Positions 33,243 to 43,494 of a stretch of 64,000 nt of DNA are shown here, piece by piece; position 1 is the first letter of the stretch; each line of letters opens with the position of its first letter. This DNA comes from Cristatella mucedo. Lineage: Eukaryota; Bryozoa; Phylactolaemata; Cristatellidae. The position numbers and the translations under genes were made by a program. The stretch covers positions 617,501 to 681,500 of the forward strand of contig WPIO01000053.1 in the NCBI GenBank assembly GCA_009760855.2, written 5' to 3'. The notes beneath the pieces were generated by a model that was not told the DNA's origin, searched no databases, and saw only the letters and a list, made by a program, of their open reading frames with translations.

Positions 33243-33342
33243 GACCTCAGGAGTTCAGGCTGTCATCATGGATGATGAACTTGAGGTTTGCCATCTCTCT
33301 GGCAGCATTCACCATTGCAGCTTCCAGAGCCCGAGACAGAAG
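33243..33342 (-). CDS. Possible orphan exon, unknown function
   Basis: On the minus strand, after a TTTGCAACTGCCTCAG acceptor-like sequence, an open stretch reads LLSRALEAAMVNAAREMANL then KFIIHDDSLNS and a TGA. The codon pattern is helix-like and unlike the LINEs, and it lies just upstream of the truncated 5' end of an L-beta copy on the same strand. It could be a terminal exon of an unidentified gene, or a captured or random frame. I do not recognise the protein. Confidence 0.25.
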
Positions 33343-33599
33343 CTGAGGCAGTTGCAAAGAGCGACCAGGAGATAATAGACGACCATTTAGGTACCTAGCT
33401 AGCACGTCTTAGCAGCCCAAGCTGCCAACACTAGCATTGAAAAATGCATTTTCCTGTCTTCAATACAGAATCTCTCGGCTGTGACCAACACAGTACACGG
33501 TGGCAGACAGACGCGTGATTAAACCAGTGCGATTGCAAGCTGCTCGGGCTGGAATAATGTGTATGCACAAACAATCACGCATTTCAATATTCAAGTTGA

Positions 33600-34021
33600 T
33601 CCTAGCTGAACTGCTGCATCAGTTTCAGCCTGTTCGCGCCCTCAGGTCCTGTGTGGACAATAAATTAGCTGTCCCATTCCTCCGCTTAAAGACAGTTGGC
33701 GACAGAAGCTTTAGCTCTGCAGGTCATAGACTGTGGAACTCGCTTCCACAATTCTTACGAAACGACATCTACTCTCCAACTGCCGACTATGGCACATCTT
33801 TTTCAGCGGTCCTGAACTGCTACTTCTATGCTACTCACTACCTCAACTGCTCTCCTGACTCTGCTATGCTTCCCACTTTCTCTCTGTTGCGTGAGACGAA
33901 GTCTGTTGGCTACCGAATGCCTACAGAAAGCCGCTTAGGCTGTGAGTGCGCTATACAAAATTCTCCTGCGTGACACCTACATGGTCTTTATGACTTTGTG
34001 GAGTTACTGACGGAGATACAA
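33600..34021 (+). mobile_element. L-alpha LINE 3' fragment with intact C-terminal frame
   Basis: ORF 33500-33973 includes LAELLHQFQPVRALRSCVDN, GDRSFSSAGHRLWNSLPQF and AIQNSPA stop, then the 3'UTR. The first about 30 codons of that ORF are not LINE-derived. Close similarity to other copies suggests a recent insertion. Confidence 0.9.
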
Positions 34022-34024
34022 CAC

Positions 34025-34955
34025 TCGGAAATATGACATAATCATGATACCGATGGTAGGTACGATAGATAGCTCGCATACCGAAGGCAGTCGAACAACC
34101 CCACACCTAGGCGTCTGATCTGAGTTCGCCAATACAAACCTCAATCTATAAAAGGCATCGATGAGAACTCAAAATCACCTCAATTTCCCCTAAATAGAAA
34201 CGAATATACATTTTCCGACTGACTCCCAGTGAACGGCTAGCTAGTCTCATCCAAGCCACCATGCTGACCGGCTGCCGGACAGAGCACCACAAGCTGCAGC
34301 TGCCTCATGGGTTATGGCCGCTATGGGAACCGGATCAGCAGTCCCATGATTAAGTAAGTGCCGTGGTTATGTACTCCTTAGCCACGTCGGTCACGGCAGC
34401 AGTAAATTCTCAACCCAGTATCCCTAACGATAAGTCTACTTGCCGAACAATAGTGACTTCTGGTTTGTGAGCCGATGTAAACATACTAATGTAAATATCA
34501 TCTGCCAAGTAAATAACGAATGGGTCTGGGAATGCCCTTTGCAGCCGGTTGCTCTGAGCTGGGGAGGGGGAGATGGGACTTCGCCCCGGGCGATCGGGTT
34601 TACCCTTTTATGATCGTGTTAAAACTACCAGTCGGACGTTTGATGTAAAGGAGGCACGTCATTATTTTGAAAGTTTAGCATTTCTCGTAGTTTGAAGTGA
34701 TGTTCTGCCAGTTTGCATTTACAAGTTCACAGCGAACACCGTTCGGGAGGTCGGGTTTAAGAAAAATCATTTTGTTGAGCTCGATGTAATACTTTCGGTT
34801 TAAGTACGTCTTACAAAATAATTTTATTTACCATGTCTCGGTCATCTGTCAACCATCAAAGTCTGGGATTGCATTTATAACTAGTCTTTCTTTTATCAGG
34901 CAATTTTCCAAAGAACTGAAATTTTTGAACGTTTTCGGAATGTCCCCTTACCTGA
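34025..34955. other. Intergenic, nothing recognised
   Basis: No gene or repeat identified. Confidence 0.5.
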
Positions 34956-34959
34956 TGCT

Positions 34960-35340
34960 CGGAATGTAGATGGCATCATCGACAGCTGCCAAAATTTTGA
35001 ATGCTTCATTAGGAAGACTGCTTGGACAACTAGCTTTTATGTCGCATCCATATCCAAGATTAGGAACTGTCCTTCACGGCCGCTTGCATAAGAATTAACT
35101 AGCTCCTTAGTTATGTCCCATCCCGGTTACAGTTATTCCATTTTTGGCTGGGCTACCGAAAAAAGCCACTAGGTCACTGCAGCTGGCTATGAGTAGGGCT
35201 GAAAGGCTAGTTTACAAATCCCAGAGGTTTTAGCATGAGTCTATTTTGCTGAATAAGCTAGGATGGCTGCCGGTTGATCAACAGATACCGAACAAAGTTC
35301 TTGCACTGACCCACAAGGCCTACCATGGCTTAGCTCCCCC
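34960..35340 (+). mobile_element. L-alpha LINE, degenerate
   Basis: The mid reverse-transcriptase region is recognisable by order (GACAGCTGCCAAAATTTTGA, GGCTGGGCTACCGAAAAAAG, GGATGGCTGCCGGTTGATCA), with many substitutions. It joins directly to L-beta at 35341, probably because L-beta inserted here. Confidence 0.75.
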
Positions 35341-35955
35341 ATAGCTGGGCTTGTCTGTCGTGAGCTTCGCAATTGTCACATTACTCCACTTCTCGCTGAC
35401 CTGCACTGGCTATCAGTTAAGCAACGGATCGACTTCAAGGTGTTGTCGCTCACTTTTAGGTCACTTTATTCTTTGGCTCCAGCCTGTCTCTCTGATCTAC
35501 TCCACCACCAGGCCAAGCATCGTACCACCTGCTTTTCGGAATCCAAAAGTTTACCAATACCTCGTACAAACCTCAAATCCTTTGGAGACCGTGCATTTAG
35601 TTCGTATGCTCCCAAAGCCTGGAACTCACTCCCGACTGGCGTCAGAACGTCCCTGACTTGATCACATTTAAAAAGAACTTAAACACACCTATTTAGGACA
35701 GCATTTAGTGGGTCCCAGTGATTTGTCCTTCATGTGCTTATTCGTGCTGACACTGTGCATGCTGCCACTAATCACATTTGCATGCTGACCCTGTGCATGT
35801 CACCCCTGACCATATTATTCATTTTGTTTGTTTTTCAAGCATGATTTTACTTACTATTCAATTGCATATCACTTTGCAGCAAATGTAAAGCGCCTAGAAA
35901 GAGATTAAGTTCTCTGAGGGCGCTTTATCAAGTACATTATTATTATTATTATTAT
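35341..35955 (+). mobile_element. L-beta LINE 3' fragment
   Basis: Starts within the C-terminal domain and ends ATTATTATTATTATT. Frames at 35351-35656 and 35440-35661 carry SLTFRSLYSLAPACLSDLLH and PRTNLKSFGDRAFSSYAPKA. The adjoining (GT)n microsatellite may have grown from its tail. Confidence 0.9.
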
Positions 35956-36102
35956 TATATGTGCATGTGTGTGAGTGTGTACGAGTGTGTGTGTATGTGT
36001 GTGTGCGTGTGCGTGTGTGCGTGTGCGTGTGTATGTGTGTGTGTGTGCGTGCGCGGGCGTGCATGTGTGTGTGTGTGTGCGCGTGCGTGCGTGCGTGTGC
36101 AC
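35956..36102 (+). repeat. (GT)n/(GTGC)n microsatellite
   Basis: About 145 bases of alternating GT with GC interruptions. It yields false Cys/Val and His/Thr open frames on both strands. Confidence 0.97.
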
Positions 36103-36109
36103 CCGAACT

Positions 36110-36640
36110 TACACGGATTAACATCTGCTGTTGGTCTGCTAGCACTTAAAGTCATTTCATCCCCTGCCTCTTACTGTGATCTGCTAAATTATCGGCTGCT
36201 GGTTTAGAAGCAGTGCTCTTTGTTGCATCACCTGATTAGGCGTCGGCTAGTCTGATGCTATTACTCAAAAAATGCTCAATTGAATTGAGCTTTCTACTAA
36301 AAAAAAACTTGTTGCTAATAGCTTGCAGGCTATGATAAGCCATGCCTGACTCAAGCAAAATCCTAGCTGGCTGCAGACAGTGGAACAAGTGAATGCTATG
36401 CTACCATACCATACTGCATCATTCATATCACGTGCGTCTGATCAGCATTTGGATCTGATCAGCATTTTGATGGTCCTCTAGCGATATAAACGATATAAGA
36501 TGTTGAGAGTGATGCAAGGCTTATGCATTAGTTTCTTGGTGAGCCGCAATGGTCCACTAGGTAAGGGACTTGTTTTTGCAACCTCAGCCCCGAGGAAGCT
36601 TTTAAATAACTTTTTTAGTGGATACGTTGACTTGATTTGT
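36110..36640. other. Upstream region of the T2 gene
   Basis: Presumed 5' flank or 5'UTR/intron of T2. No recognisable promoter motif. A short region at about 36540-36600 weakly resembles the SINE head but is not convincing. Confidence 0.4.
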
Positions 36641-36663
36641 ATTGTATTTTTTTAAGGCTAGCC

Positions 36664-37668
36664 ATGGCCTACGAGCTTCCTGTGTTCCGACTCGCATTGG
36701 TGGACGAAGGACTGTTATCGTGCATCACCTGCAATCAAGCTGCAAAGCAGCTTCTCCTGCTTCGCTGCCTGCACAGCTGTTGCATCACCTGCAATCAAGC
36801 TGCAAAGCAGCTTCTCCTGCTTCGCTGCCTGCACAGCTGTTGCAGTACCTGTGCATCACCTGCAATCAAGCTGCAGAGCAGCTTCTCCTGCTTCGCTGCC
36901 TGCACAGCTGTTGCAGTACCTGTGCATCCCTGCCTGCACACCTGTGCATCACCTGCAATCAAGCTGCAAAGCAGCTTCTCCTGCTTCGCTGCCTGCACAG
37001 CTGTTGCAGTACCTGTGCAGACCTGGCTGCCATAGCTGATGGCTCAAAGATCATGCGTTGCCCTACTTGTGACGTAGTCACCGACATAACTTCAGCGAGG
37101 CATTACCAGTTAGTGGGTCGTGCACAGAATGGCGTGGGGCCTCAGCCGTTAAATACACCAGAACAAGAAGCCTCTTTGAAGAAAGCAGAAGAATGCATAC
37201 ACCGTCAGCTTAAGTGTGTGCATGACAAGTCTGAGAAGCTGCTGCAACCTCGGAATCTGGTAAGAGACATCCAATCGGCTCGTGCCATTCATCTGAGTGA
37301 GCTGAGGACCAGAAAGGCGAATGCAGTTGATGCTGTGATTAAAGCCTTTGACGATTCTGAGAGACAGGTCGAGGACATTTACAGTGACCTCGAGGTTAAC
37401 GCTCTGGCCCTGCAAAACCTGGCCGAGCAGCTGTACCAGTCAGTGCAGCATGCGTCTCGATACGTCAACAGCCTCGTAGGTTCGGCCGACCCAGTTTTTT
37501 TGGATCAGCAAAAGACCATTCGATCACGCCTCGAAGTTGTTGCCAAACAGTGTGACGCCTTCAGAGAGATAACGAATGCTAAAATGCTTGTGGTATTGAA
37601 TGGATCTCTGCCCAAGGACTTGAACAAGGTAGTTGCTTCGTGGATGGGAACTCCAACACTGACCACAG
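36664..37668 (+). CDS. T2 exon 1: TRIM-like RING and coiled-coil exon
   Basis: TRIM-type proteins are usually RING E3 ubiquitin ligases. ATG 36664 has a good context (GCCATGG) and starts MAYELPVFRLALVDEGLLS in frame 1. Four partial copies of a RING segment (CITCNQAAKQLLLLRCLHSC) follow at 36721, 36781, 36852 and 36945. The 71-base step between copies 2 and 3 shifts the frame. Copies 3 and 4 and all downstream sequence are in frame 3, where C-x2-C ... C-x-H-x2-C-x2-C ... CPTC completes the RING, as in TRIM56-type proteins. A helical coiled-coil region follows (about 37140-37600). No B-box was seen. A GTAGAC donor follows at phase 1. As read, the start codon is out of frame with the body, so the copy is disabled, mis-assembled or relies on splicing or another start. 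Confidence 0.75.
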
Positions 37669-37782
37669 GTAGACTGAAAATCTTTTTAGCCTATGCACGT
37701 CCCTCAATGGGCTGACACGAAATTCTTGCCGATATTTGAAAGTTACATAAAGTGACAGTGCATGAAACGGTATTCCTTGTAG

Positions 37783-37851
37783 ACTGCCTTGGCCAAGAAC
37801 TTGCCGAAGCTATGGCTTGCAAGGATGATGCTGCAGGTTGTGACGCTGAAG
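37783..37851 (+). CDS. T2 exon 2 (small phase-1 exon)
   Basis: A TATTCCTTGTAG acceptor and GTGAGT donor bound a 69-base exon. Read in the frame demanded by exon 1 (one base carried over) it gives CLGQELAEAMACKDDAAGCD then AE, with no stop, and again ends in phase 1. The other two frames do not fit. A diverged copy with the same flanks exists in T1 at about 11053-11119. Confidence 0.65.
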
Positions 37852-38034
37852 GTGAGTTTACGTTTTCTGGGCACGCCTTGCCGACTAACAGCTTTTTGAT
37901 GCGAAGCCACTGACTCGAAGGCTGCACGATTTTGAGAAATGCTTTCACGATTGCTTGAAGGTTAGGCCCATCAGAATTGATATGATACTGCAACTATGAA
38001 GTGACCCTTGGCTAAAGAATAATAATAATAATAA

Positions 38035-38175
38035 TAATAATTCATTTATATAGCGCCCCAAGAGAACTTTATCTCTATTCAGGCGCTTCACATATGCCTC
38101 GGGGCTCGAGCCCACGACCTTAGTCAGACCTTGGTCGGGGCGAGCACCTCAACCGCTAGACCAAACCAGCTTGGC
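38035..38175 (-). repeat. tRNA-derived SINE in a T2 intron
   Basis: Well-preserved minus-strand copy: CTGGTTTGGTCTAGCGGTTG, GTCGTGGGCTCGAGCCCCGA and the LINE-like tail, ending in (ATT)n on the low-coordinate side (38020-38042). Confidence 0.85.
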
Positions 38176-38177
38176 AA

Positions 38178-38318
38178 AAAAAATCATTTGTATAGCGCCC
38201 AAAGAGAACTAAATCTCTATTCAGGCACTTCACATATGCCTCAGGGCTCGAGCCCATGACCTCAGTCAGACCTTAGTCGGGGCGAGCACCTTAACCACTG
38301 AACCAACCCAGCACGGCT
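38178..38318 (-). repeat. tRNA-derived SINE, second tandem copy
   Basis: Immediately adjacent to the first copy and in the same orientation. Its tail is joined to the head of the other copy, so they look like two insertions at one site or a dimer. It differs by scattered substitutions. Confidence 0.85.
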
Positions 38319-38329
38319 AGAGTTTATCA

Positions 38330-38400
38330 CATAGGTACTCCAATCAACTATTTCCAATCAACTCCGAGCCTTGGCTAGATTATATCACATAGGTACTCCA
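38330..38400 (+). repeat. Short tandem duplication in a T2 intron
   Basis: A block of about 60 bases with TATCACATAGGTACTCCAAT at 38326 and again at 38383 is repeated with small differences. Confidence 0.6.
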
Positions 38401-38849
38401 ATCAACTCTGACTAGTTATCTAGGTCTGCCTTAAACTTTCATGGAAGCAAGATGAAGGTAGAGTGTCTTGTACCTTGGCAAGAACCAAGTTCTTTTAGAG
38501 CTCACGATGTTAATACAAGTCGCTGGTTTCGTAGACAGCCAAGAGCAGGGCTGCATAGACAATAGACCTATGCCAGGGTGCTGCTGAGCTTGAGGTAGCT
38601 ATGTTATTTGTGATTTGGGCACAAAGATAGTAGACCAATTTACCATTGGTAGAACTTAACCGGGACCTTGTTTCCAGTCCGGGCTTGAAAAAAACGCCAA
38701 GGCTATATCAGGTTCACAGCGAACATCTACCATGTTTGGTGCTGCAGTAGTCGTTGGGTACTTAATTTGTCTTAATACAAAAATACCTAAATTAAATATT
38801 TACCTTGTTCGTGCAGCATATTGAGTCATGAGCATTATCTGCTGTGCAG

Positions 38850-39022
38850 AAATAGTTTTTCTTGAGCATTCCAATGATAAGTGTATGCTAAGCCTTGAGG
38901 GATGTTATCAGCAGAACCTCAGTAGGAAAATTAAGGAACTCAGTAGAATCAACAGTGCCATGAAGCTGGGCTTACAAAATAGGTTTTCAGCATCAAGCAT
39001 TTTATTTTTACTCGGACACTGA
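38850..39022 (+). CDS. T2 possible exon 3 (coiled-coil-like)
   Basis: After a CTGCTGTGCAG acceptor, the frame set by exon 2 (phase 1) stays open for 57 codons: IVFLEHSNDKCMLSLEG, CYQQNLSRKIKELSRINSAM, then KLGLQNRFSASS..., ending in TGA at 39020. The sequence is hydrophilic and helical, as expected for the coiled-coil part of a TRIM protein. If used to its TGA it would give a protein without the propeller. A GTTTTC inside it (about 38980) could serve as a weak donor. T1 has the block, with stops. Confidence 0.4.
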
Positions 39023-39906
39023 GACTAGAAAGGCACAAATTGTAAAATTGTATGTCTTAATAATATTTTATCGTTCCAATTCAAATTCTAGATTCTACTG
39101 CACTTAAAAAAAAGTCGGCTAAGTGCTTCCACACAGCTTGTCCTACAGCACTTGTCCATTTTAATAAAAGCATATTAGGTAGAACTTTTAGTGGTATAAT
39201 CACGTCTCGGTCCTGCTGGACTTGTCACCAGCATTGGACTCTATCAGCCGTCTGACCGTTCTTGGATCGTTGATAACAACTGCATCAATGAGCCTTTCGG
39301 CGATTCAAAGTATCCTGTTATTTGTTTTATGGTTTTAATGTTTGTAGCAGCTAACCATCAGCTTGATGAGCAGCTGTTCGGAGATTCAAGATGTCATATT
39401 CTTTCTTTGTTATATTATTTCTATGTAGCTGTAATAGCAACTAACCGTCAGGTTGATCAGCTGCTGTGTAGTTAAAGTCATACCTGTCTGTCTGCTCGAG
39501 TTCGGTCCTGCCACCGACTTATGCTCATATTTTCATTCCGTACTGAGCTGCTGCTTTTTTTTTAACCACCGTCTCTCCTTATTGCGAATGCTTCTCTCAC
39601 TTCTTTTATATTAATGTGCGAATGGAAGTCCTAAACCAAAGCAGCTTAGGTAAAGAGTCCGTTTTAAGGAATTCTTGTTTTTAGATCCTTTCAGAGTTTC
39701 AGATTTATTTCCATACGGACGTTAATGCTCAAAGACGGTGATTAAAACCTTGATAACTTCATTAACTCCGCTTGTACATTGCCGTTGAAAAAATAAACGC
39801 TCGCCAGCTAGAAATGTTCCAGATTCACTCGCGGCTGATGCATCTGCTTGACCAAGTCGTACTTAGCATTCAACACATCTAAGAGATAGAGAATATATAA
39901 ATATAT

Positions 39907-40002
39907 ATATAATTCATTTATATAGCGCCCCAAAAGAACTTGATCTCTATTCAGGCGCTTCACATATGCCTCGGGGCTCGAGCCCACGACCTCAGCCAGA
40001 CC
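39907..40002 (-). repeat. tRNA-derived SINE, truncated
   Basis: The tail and B-box half are on the minus strand (GTCGTGGGCTCGAGCCCCGA). The head is missing where L-beta coding sequence starts at 40003. Confidence 0.8.
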
Positions 40003-41450
40003 AAGTCAGCATTGCTTAGGGTATACAACGACCTACTTAGGAATGCAGACAAGGGTAGAGTGTCTCTGCTTGTTTTGCTCGATCTTTCGGCAGCTTTTGA
40101 CACCATCGATCACAAAATTCTTCTAGGGTGCCTCTCATCTCGCCTGGGCATCACTGGCACTGCTCAGCAGTGGTTCAGGTCCTATCTCAGTGGGAGACTC
40201 CAGAGTATTGACGTGAATGGACAAAGATCATCTGAAGTACCTCTGAAATATGGAGTACCTCAGGGCTCTGTGCTAGGTCCGGTTCTTTTCACGGTTTATA
40301 CTCTGCCTCTTGCTGATGTGATTGCCAAGCACAATCTAGGCTTTAACTTATATGCAAATGACACTCAGTTGTACATTTGCTTTGATCCCTCCCAGCCTTC
40401 GAGCACCTCAAATTCTCTAAACTCGCTTACTGCATGCATTGATGACATCCACACATGGATGGCAGCAAATTTTCTAAAACTGAACAATGATAGAACTAAC
40501 TTACTAGTTATGGGCAAACCCGGTGTGATTCAGATATTGGAAAGGCTGACTCTCAAAGTTGGCTCTGCCAGCATATCTCCTGTCAAATCACCTCGAAATC
40601 TAGGTGTCATATTCCAAAGCGACCTCTCGTTAGACGACCATATCAGCTCCCCAGTCAAATCTGCCTATTTTCAGCTTCATAACGTTGCTAAAGTTCGGGC
40701 TTGTTTAGATAAGGATACCACGTCCAAGTCGGTCCATGCATTCGTGACATCCCGTCTCGACTTCTGCAACTCACTGCTTACTGGCCTACCAGCATGTGCG
40801 ATCAGGCGATTGCAGCTGGTGCAAAACTCCACAGCCAGGCTTGTCTGTCGTGAGCGTCGCAGTTGCCACATTACTCCACTTCTCGCTGACCTGCACTGGC
40901 TACCAGTCAAGCAACGGATTGACTTCAAGGTTTTGTCGCTCACTTTTAGGTCCCTTCATTCTATGGCTCCAGCCTATCTCTCAGATCTACTACCCCATAA
41001 TACCAAGCATCGTACCACTCGCTTTCCGGAATCCAACAGTCTAGAAATACCTCGTACAAACCTTAAATCCTTTTGAGACCGTGCATTTAGTTCGTATGCT
41101 CCCAAAGCCTGGAACTCCCTCCCGACCTGCGTCAGAACATCCCCTGACCTGATCACATTTAAAAGGGACCTAAAAACACACCTATTTAGGACAGCATTTA
41201 GTGGGTCCCTTTGATTCGTCATTGATGTGTTTATGCTTGCTGACACTGTGCATGCTGCCACTAACCACATTTGCATGCCGACCCTGTGCATGTCACACCT
41301 AACCATATTATTCACGTTGTTTGTTTTTCAAGCATGATTTTACTTACCATTCAATTGCATTTCCCTTTGCAGCAAATGTAAAGCACCTACAAAGAGATTA
41401 AGTTCTCTGAGGGCGCTTTATCAAGTGCATTATTATTATTATTGTTATTG
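40003..41450 (+). mobile_element. L-beta LINE, 1.45 kb, most complete copy
   Basis: ORF 39940-41076 encodes reverse transcriptase: ALLRVYNDLLRNADKGRVSL, LLDLSAAFDTIDHKILL, YGVPQGSVLGPVLFTVYTLP, then YANDTQLYICF, where the catalytic YADD box has become YAND. The family-specific C-terminal region follows (CNSLLTGLPACAIRRLQLVQ, LADLHWLPVKQRIDFKVLSL). One stop (TTTTGA at about 41074) separates it from the final GDRAFSSYAPKAWNSLP-like part. The 3'UTR ends in ATT repeats. No endonuclease region is present, and the second catalytic Asp is changed, so it is inactive. The first 20 codons of the ORF come from antisense SINE sequence. Confidence 0.93.
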
Positions 41451-41454
41451 TTAT

Positions 41455-41603
41455 TACTTTGCCTGTGATTGGTAGTCTAGGGCCAAGGTTCGTGGGTTCG
41501 GGTTATGCAACTGGTATTACTCCATTGGCCACTGGAATTGGGATTGGCAGCTCAACAGCTATAATGGGATCCATTGGTCGTAAATGGGGCGATACATTCA
41601 GCT
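41455..41603 (+). other. Glycine-rich open stretch after the L-beta tail
   Basis: Directly after the L-beta ATT tail an open frame reads TLPVIGSLGPRFVGSGYATG then ITPLATGIGIGSSTAIMGSI and GRKWGDTFS stop. A CCAAGGTTCGTGGGTTCGGG block in it also resembles a tRNA B-box region, so it may be a decayed SINE read by chance. No T1 equivalent was found. Function unknown. Confidence 0.25.
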
Positions 41604-41609
41604 GACCTT

Positions 41610-42115
41610 TACATACTTCAGCTGCAAGCTATACATAAAACCTCATGCAACTAGCATTTCTCTCGTGGTCCCAACGGTCTGGCTATTTTACCGGAAACAC
41701 GATGTAGTCTAAACCGATCGTCTGGCTTCACCTTGCTAAACGCATTATTCCGGTTTATTTTTCTTCTGTTTATTTTTCTTCAAATTGATGAGCTCAATTC
41801 CCATAGTTAATGCATTACGACCACCTAACACTCGATTTTTCTGAAATCTATATTTAATAAAATGTATAGCTTTTGTTACTTGCATAGGGAAAGATAAGCT
41901 GAATCTGATTCTTATAGGTTTTTCAGCTTCTGTACTCTACGTTGCACTACTCCTATTAACTCAATACTGTCAACTATTGTATCACTTGTTAATGCTATAT
42001 GGATATGTTGGCTTTGCTAAACTGTGTGCAGACTTATTTCTGAGGCAGTTTCTGTGGCACTCATTGCCTGTAAGGCTCCATTGAAGCTGTCAGTCTTTGA
42101 ATACTCTGCCAACCG
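41610..42115. other. T2 intron, nothing recognised
   Basis: AT-rich sequence with no identified feature. Confidence 0.45.
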
Positions 42116-42117
42116 GC

Positions 42118-42687
42118 TAAATCTGCTGCAGCAACTGAGAAACTGAATGTTTGCCTTGCCAACATTCGATCCTGGATGTAGGAAAACTTCTTGAAATTAA
42201 AGACGATAAAACCGAACTGCTACTCATAGGTCACCCTAAGCGTGTGGCTGGATTAAAAGGCTTTGCTCTTCTAATAGGTGATGCTGTTGTGCGACCACCA
42301 CCACGTGCTCGAAATTTAGGTGTCGTTTTCGACAGCTGCCTCAATTTTAAAAGCTTCATTCAGAAGACTGCTTCTACAGCTAGCCATCACGTCCGATCCC
42401 TATCCAAGATTAGGAGCTGTGTTCCGAAGTGGCTTGCAAAAACTTAACTAGATCCTTAGTTCTGTCTCGGCTTGATTACTGTATGTCCATTTTGGCTGGG
42501 CTACCAAGGAAAGTGCTAGGCCTCTGCAGCTGACTATGAATATGGCTGCAAGGCTAGTCTTCAAGTCCCAGAGGTTTGAGCACGTGTCTCCTTTGCTAAA
42601 AGAGCTAAGATGGATGCCGATTGAGCAACGGATACAGGTCAAAGTTCTTATGCTGACTCACAAGGCCCTCCACGGCTTGGCTCCTTC
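42118..42687 (+). mobile_element. L-alpha LINE, 5' part of an interrupted copy
   Basis: Mid reverse-transcriptase region: AATCTGCTGCAGCAACTGAG, KTELLLIGHPKRVAGLKGFA, NLGVVFDSCLNFKSFIQKTA. It breaks at CACGGCTTGGCTCCTTCG and resumes at 43071. Confidence 0.9.
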
Positions 42688-43070
42688 GTAATGTAATGTA
42701 ATGTATCTCCGTCTGTAACTCCACAAAGTCATAAAGACTATGTGGGCGTTACGCAGGAGAGTTTTGTATAGCGCACTCACAGCCTAAGCGGCTTTCGGCA
42801 CGCATTCGGTAGCCCAAAGACTTCGTCTCACGCAACAAAGAGAAAGTGGGAAGCATAGCAGAGTTAGGAGAGCAGTTGAGGTAGTGAGTAGCATAGAAGA
42901 AGCAGTTCAGGACCGCTGAAAAAGATGTGCCATAGTCGGCAGTAGGTGAGTAGTTGTCGTTGCGTAAGAAATGTGGAAGCAAGTTCCACAGTCTAGGTCC
43001 TGCAGAGCTAAAGCTTCTGTCGCCAACTGTCTTTAAGCGAAGGAATGGGACAGCTAATTTATTGTCCACA
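42688..43070 (-). mobile_element. L-alpha LINE inserted in opposite orientation into L-alpha
   Basis: Begins with TAATGTAATGTAATGTATCT (reverse-complement tail) and contains the C-terminal frame in reverse (43069-42749, GDRSFSSAGPRLWNLLPHFL to AIQNSPA). It ends at TTATTGTCCACA, where the host copy resumes. The two arms plus the downstream host 3' end form an imperfect inverted repeat of about 380 bp. Confidence 0.92.
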
Positions 43071-43490
43071 CCAAGCTGAACTGCTGCACCAGTTTCAGCC
43101 TCTTTGCGTCCTCAGCTCCTGTGTGGACGATAAATTAGCTGTTCATTCCTCTGCTTAAATACCGTTGGCAACAGAAGATTTAGCTCTGCAGGTCCTAGAC
43201 TGTGGAACTCGCTTCCACAATTCTTAGGCAACGACAACTACTCTTCTACTGCCGACTATGGCTCATGCTTCTCTGCGGTCCTGAGCTGCTACTTTCATGC
43301 TACTCACTACCTCAACTGCTCTTCTGACTCTGCTATGCTTCCCACTTTCTTTTTGTTGCGTGAGACGAAGTCTGTTGGCTACCGAATGCGTAACCGAAAG
43401 CCGCTTAGGCTGTGAGTGCGCTATACAAAACTCTCCTGCGTAATACCCACCTGGTCTTGATGACTTTGTGGAGTTACAGACGGAGATACA
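43071..43490 (+). mobile_element. L-alpha LINE 3' part (after the insertion)
   Basis: AGCTGAACTGCTGCACCAGT through to GACGGAGATACATAAAATAA. More substitutions than the inserted copy, consistent with greater age. Confidence 0.9.
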
Positions 43491-43494
43491 TAAA

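Noticed and set aside
35894-36207. Several His/Thr- and Cys/Val-rich frames
   Set aside because: They are translations of a (GT)n microsatellite.
36721-37020. CRISPR-like direct repeats
   Set aside because: The repeats are the RING coding segment with unequal, non-unique spacers; the genome is eukaryotic.
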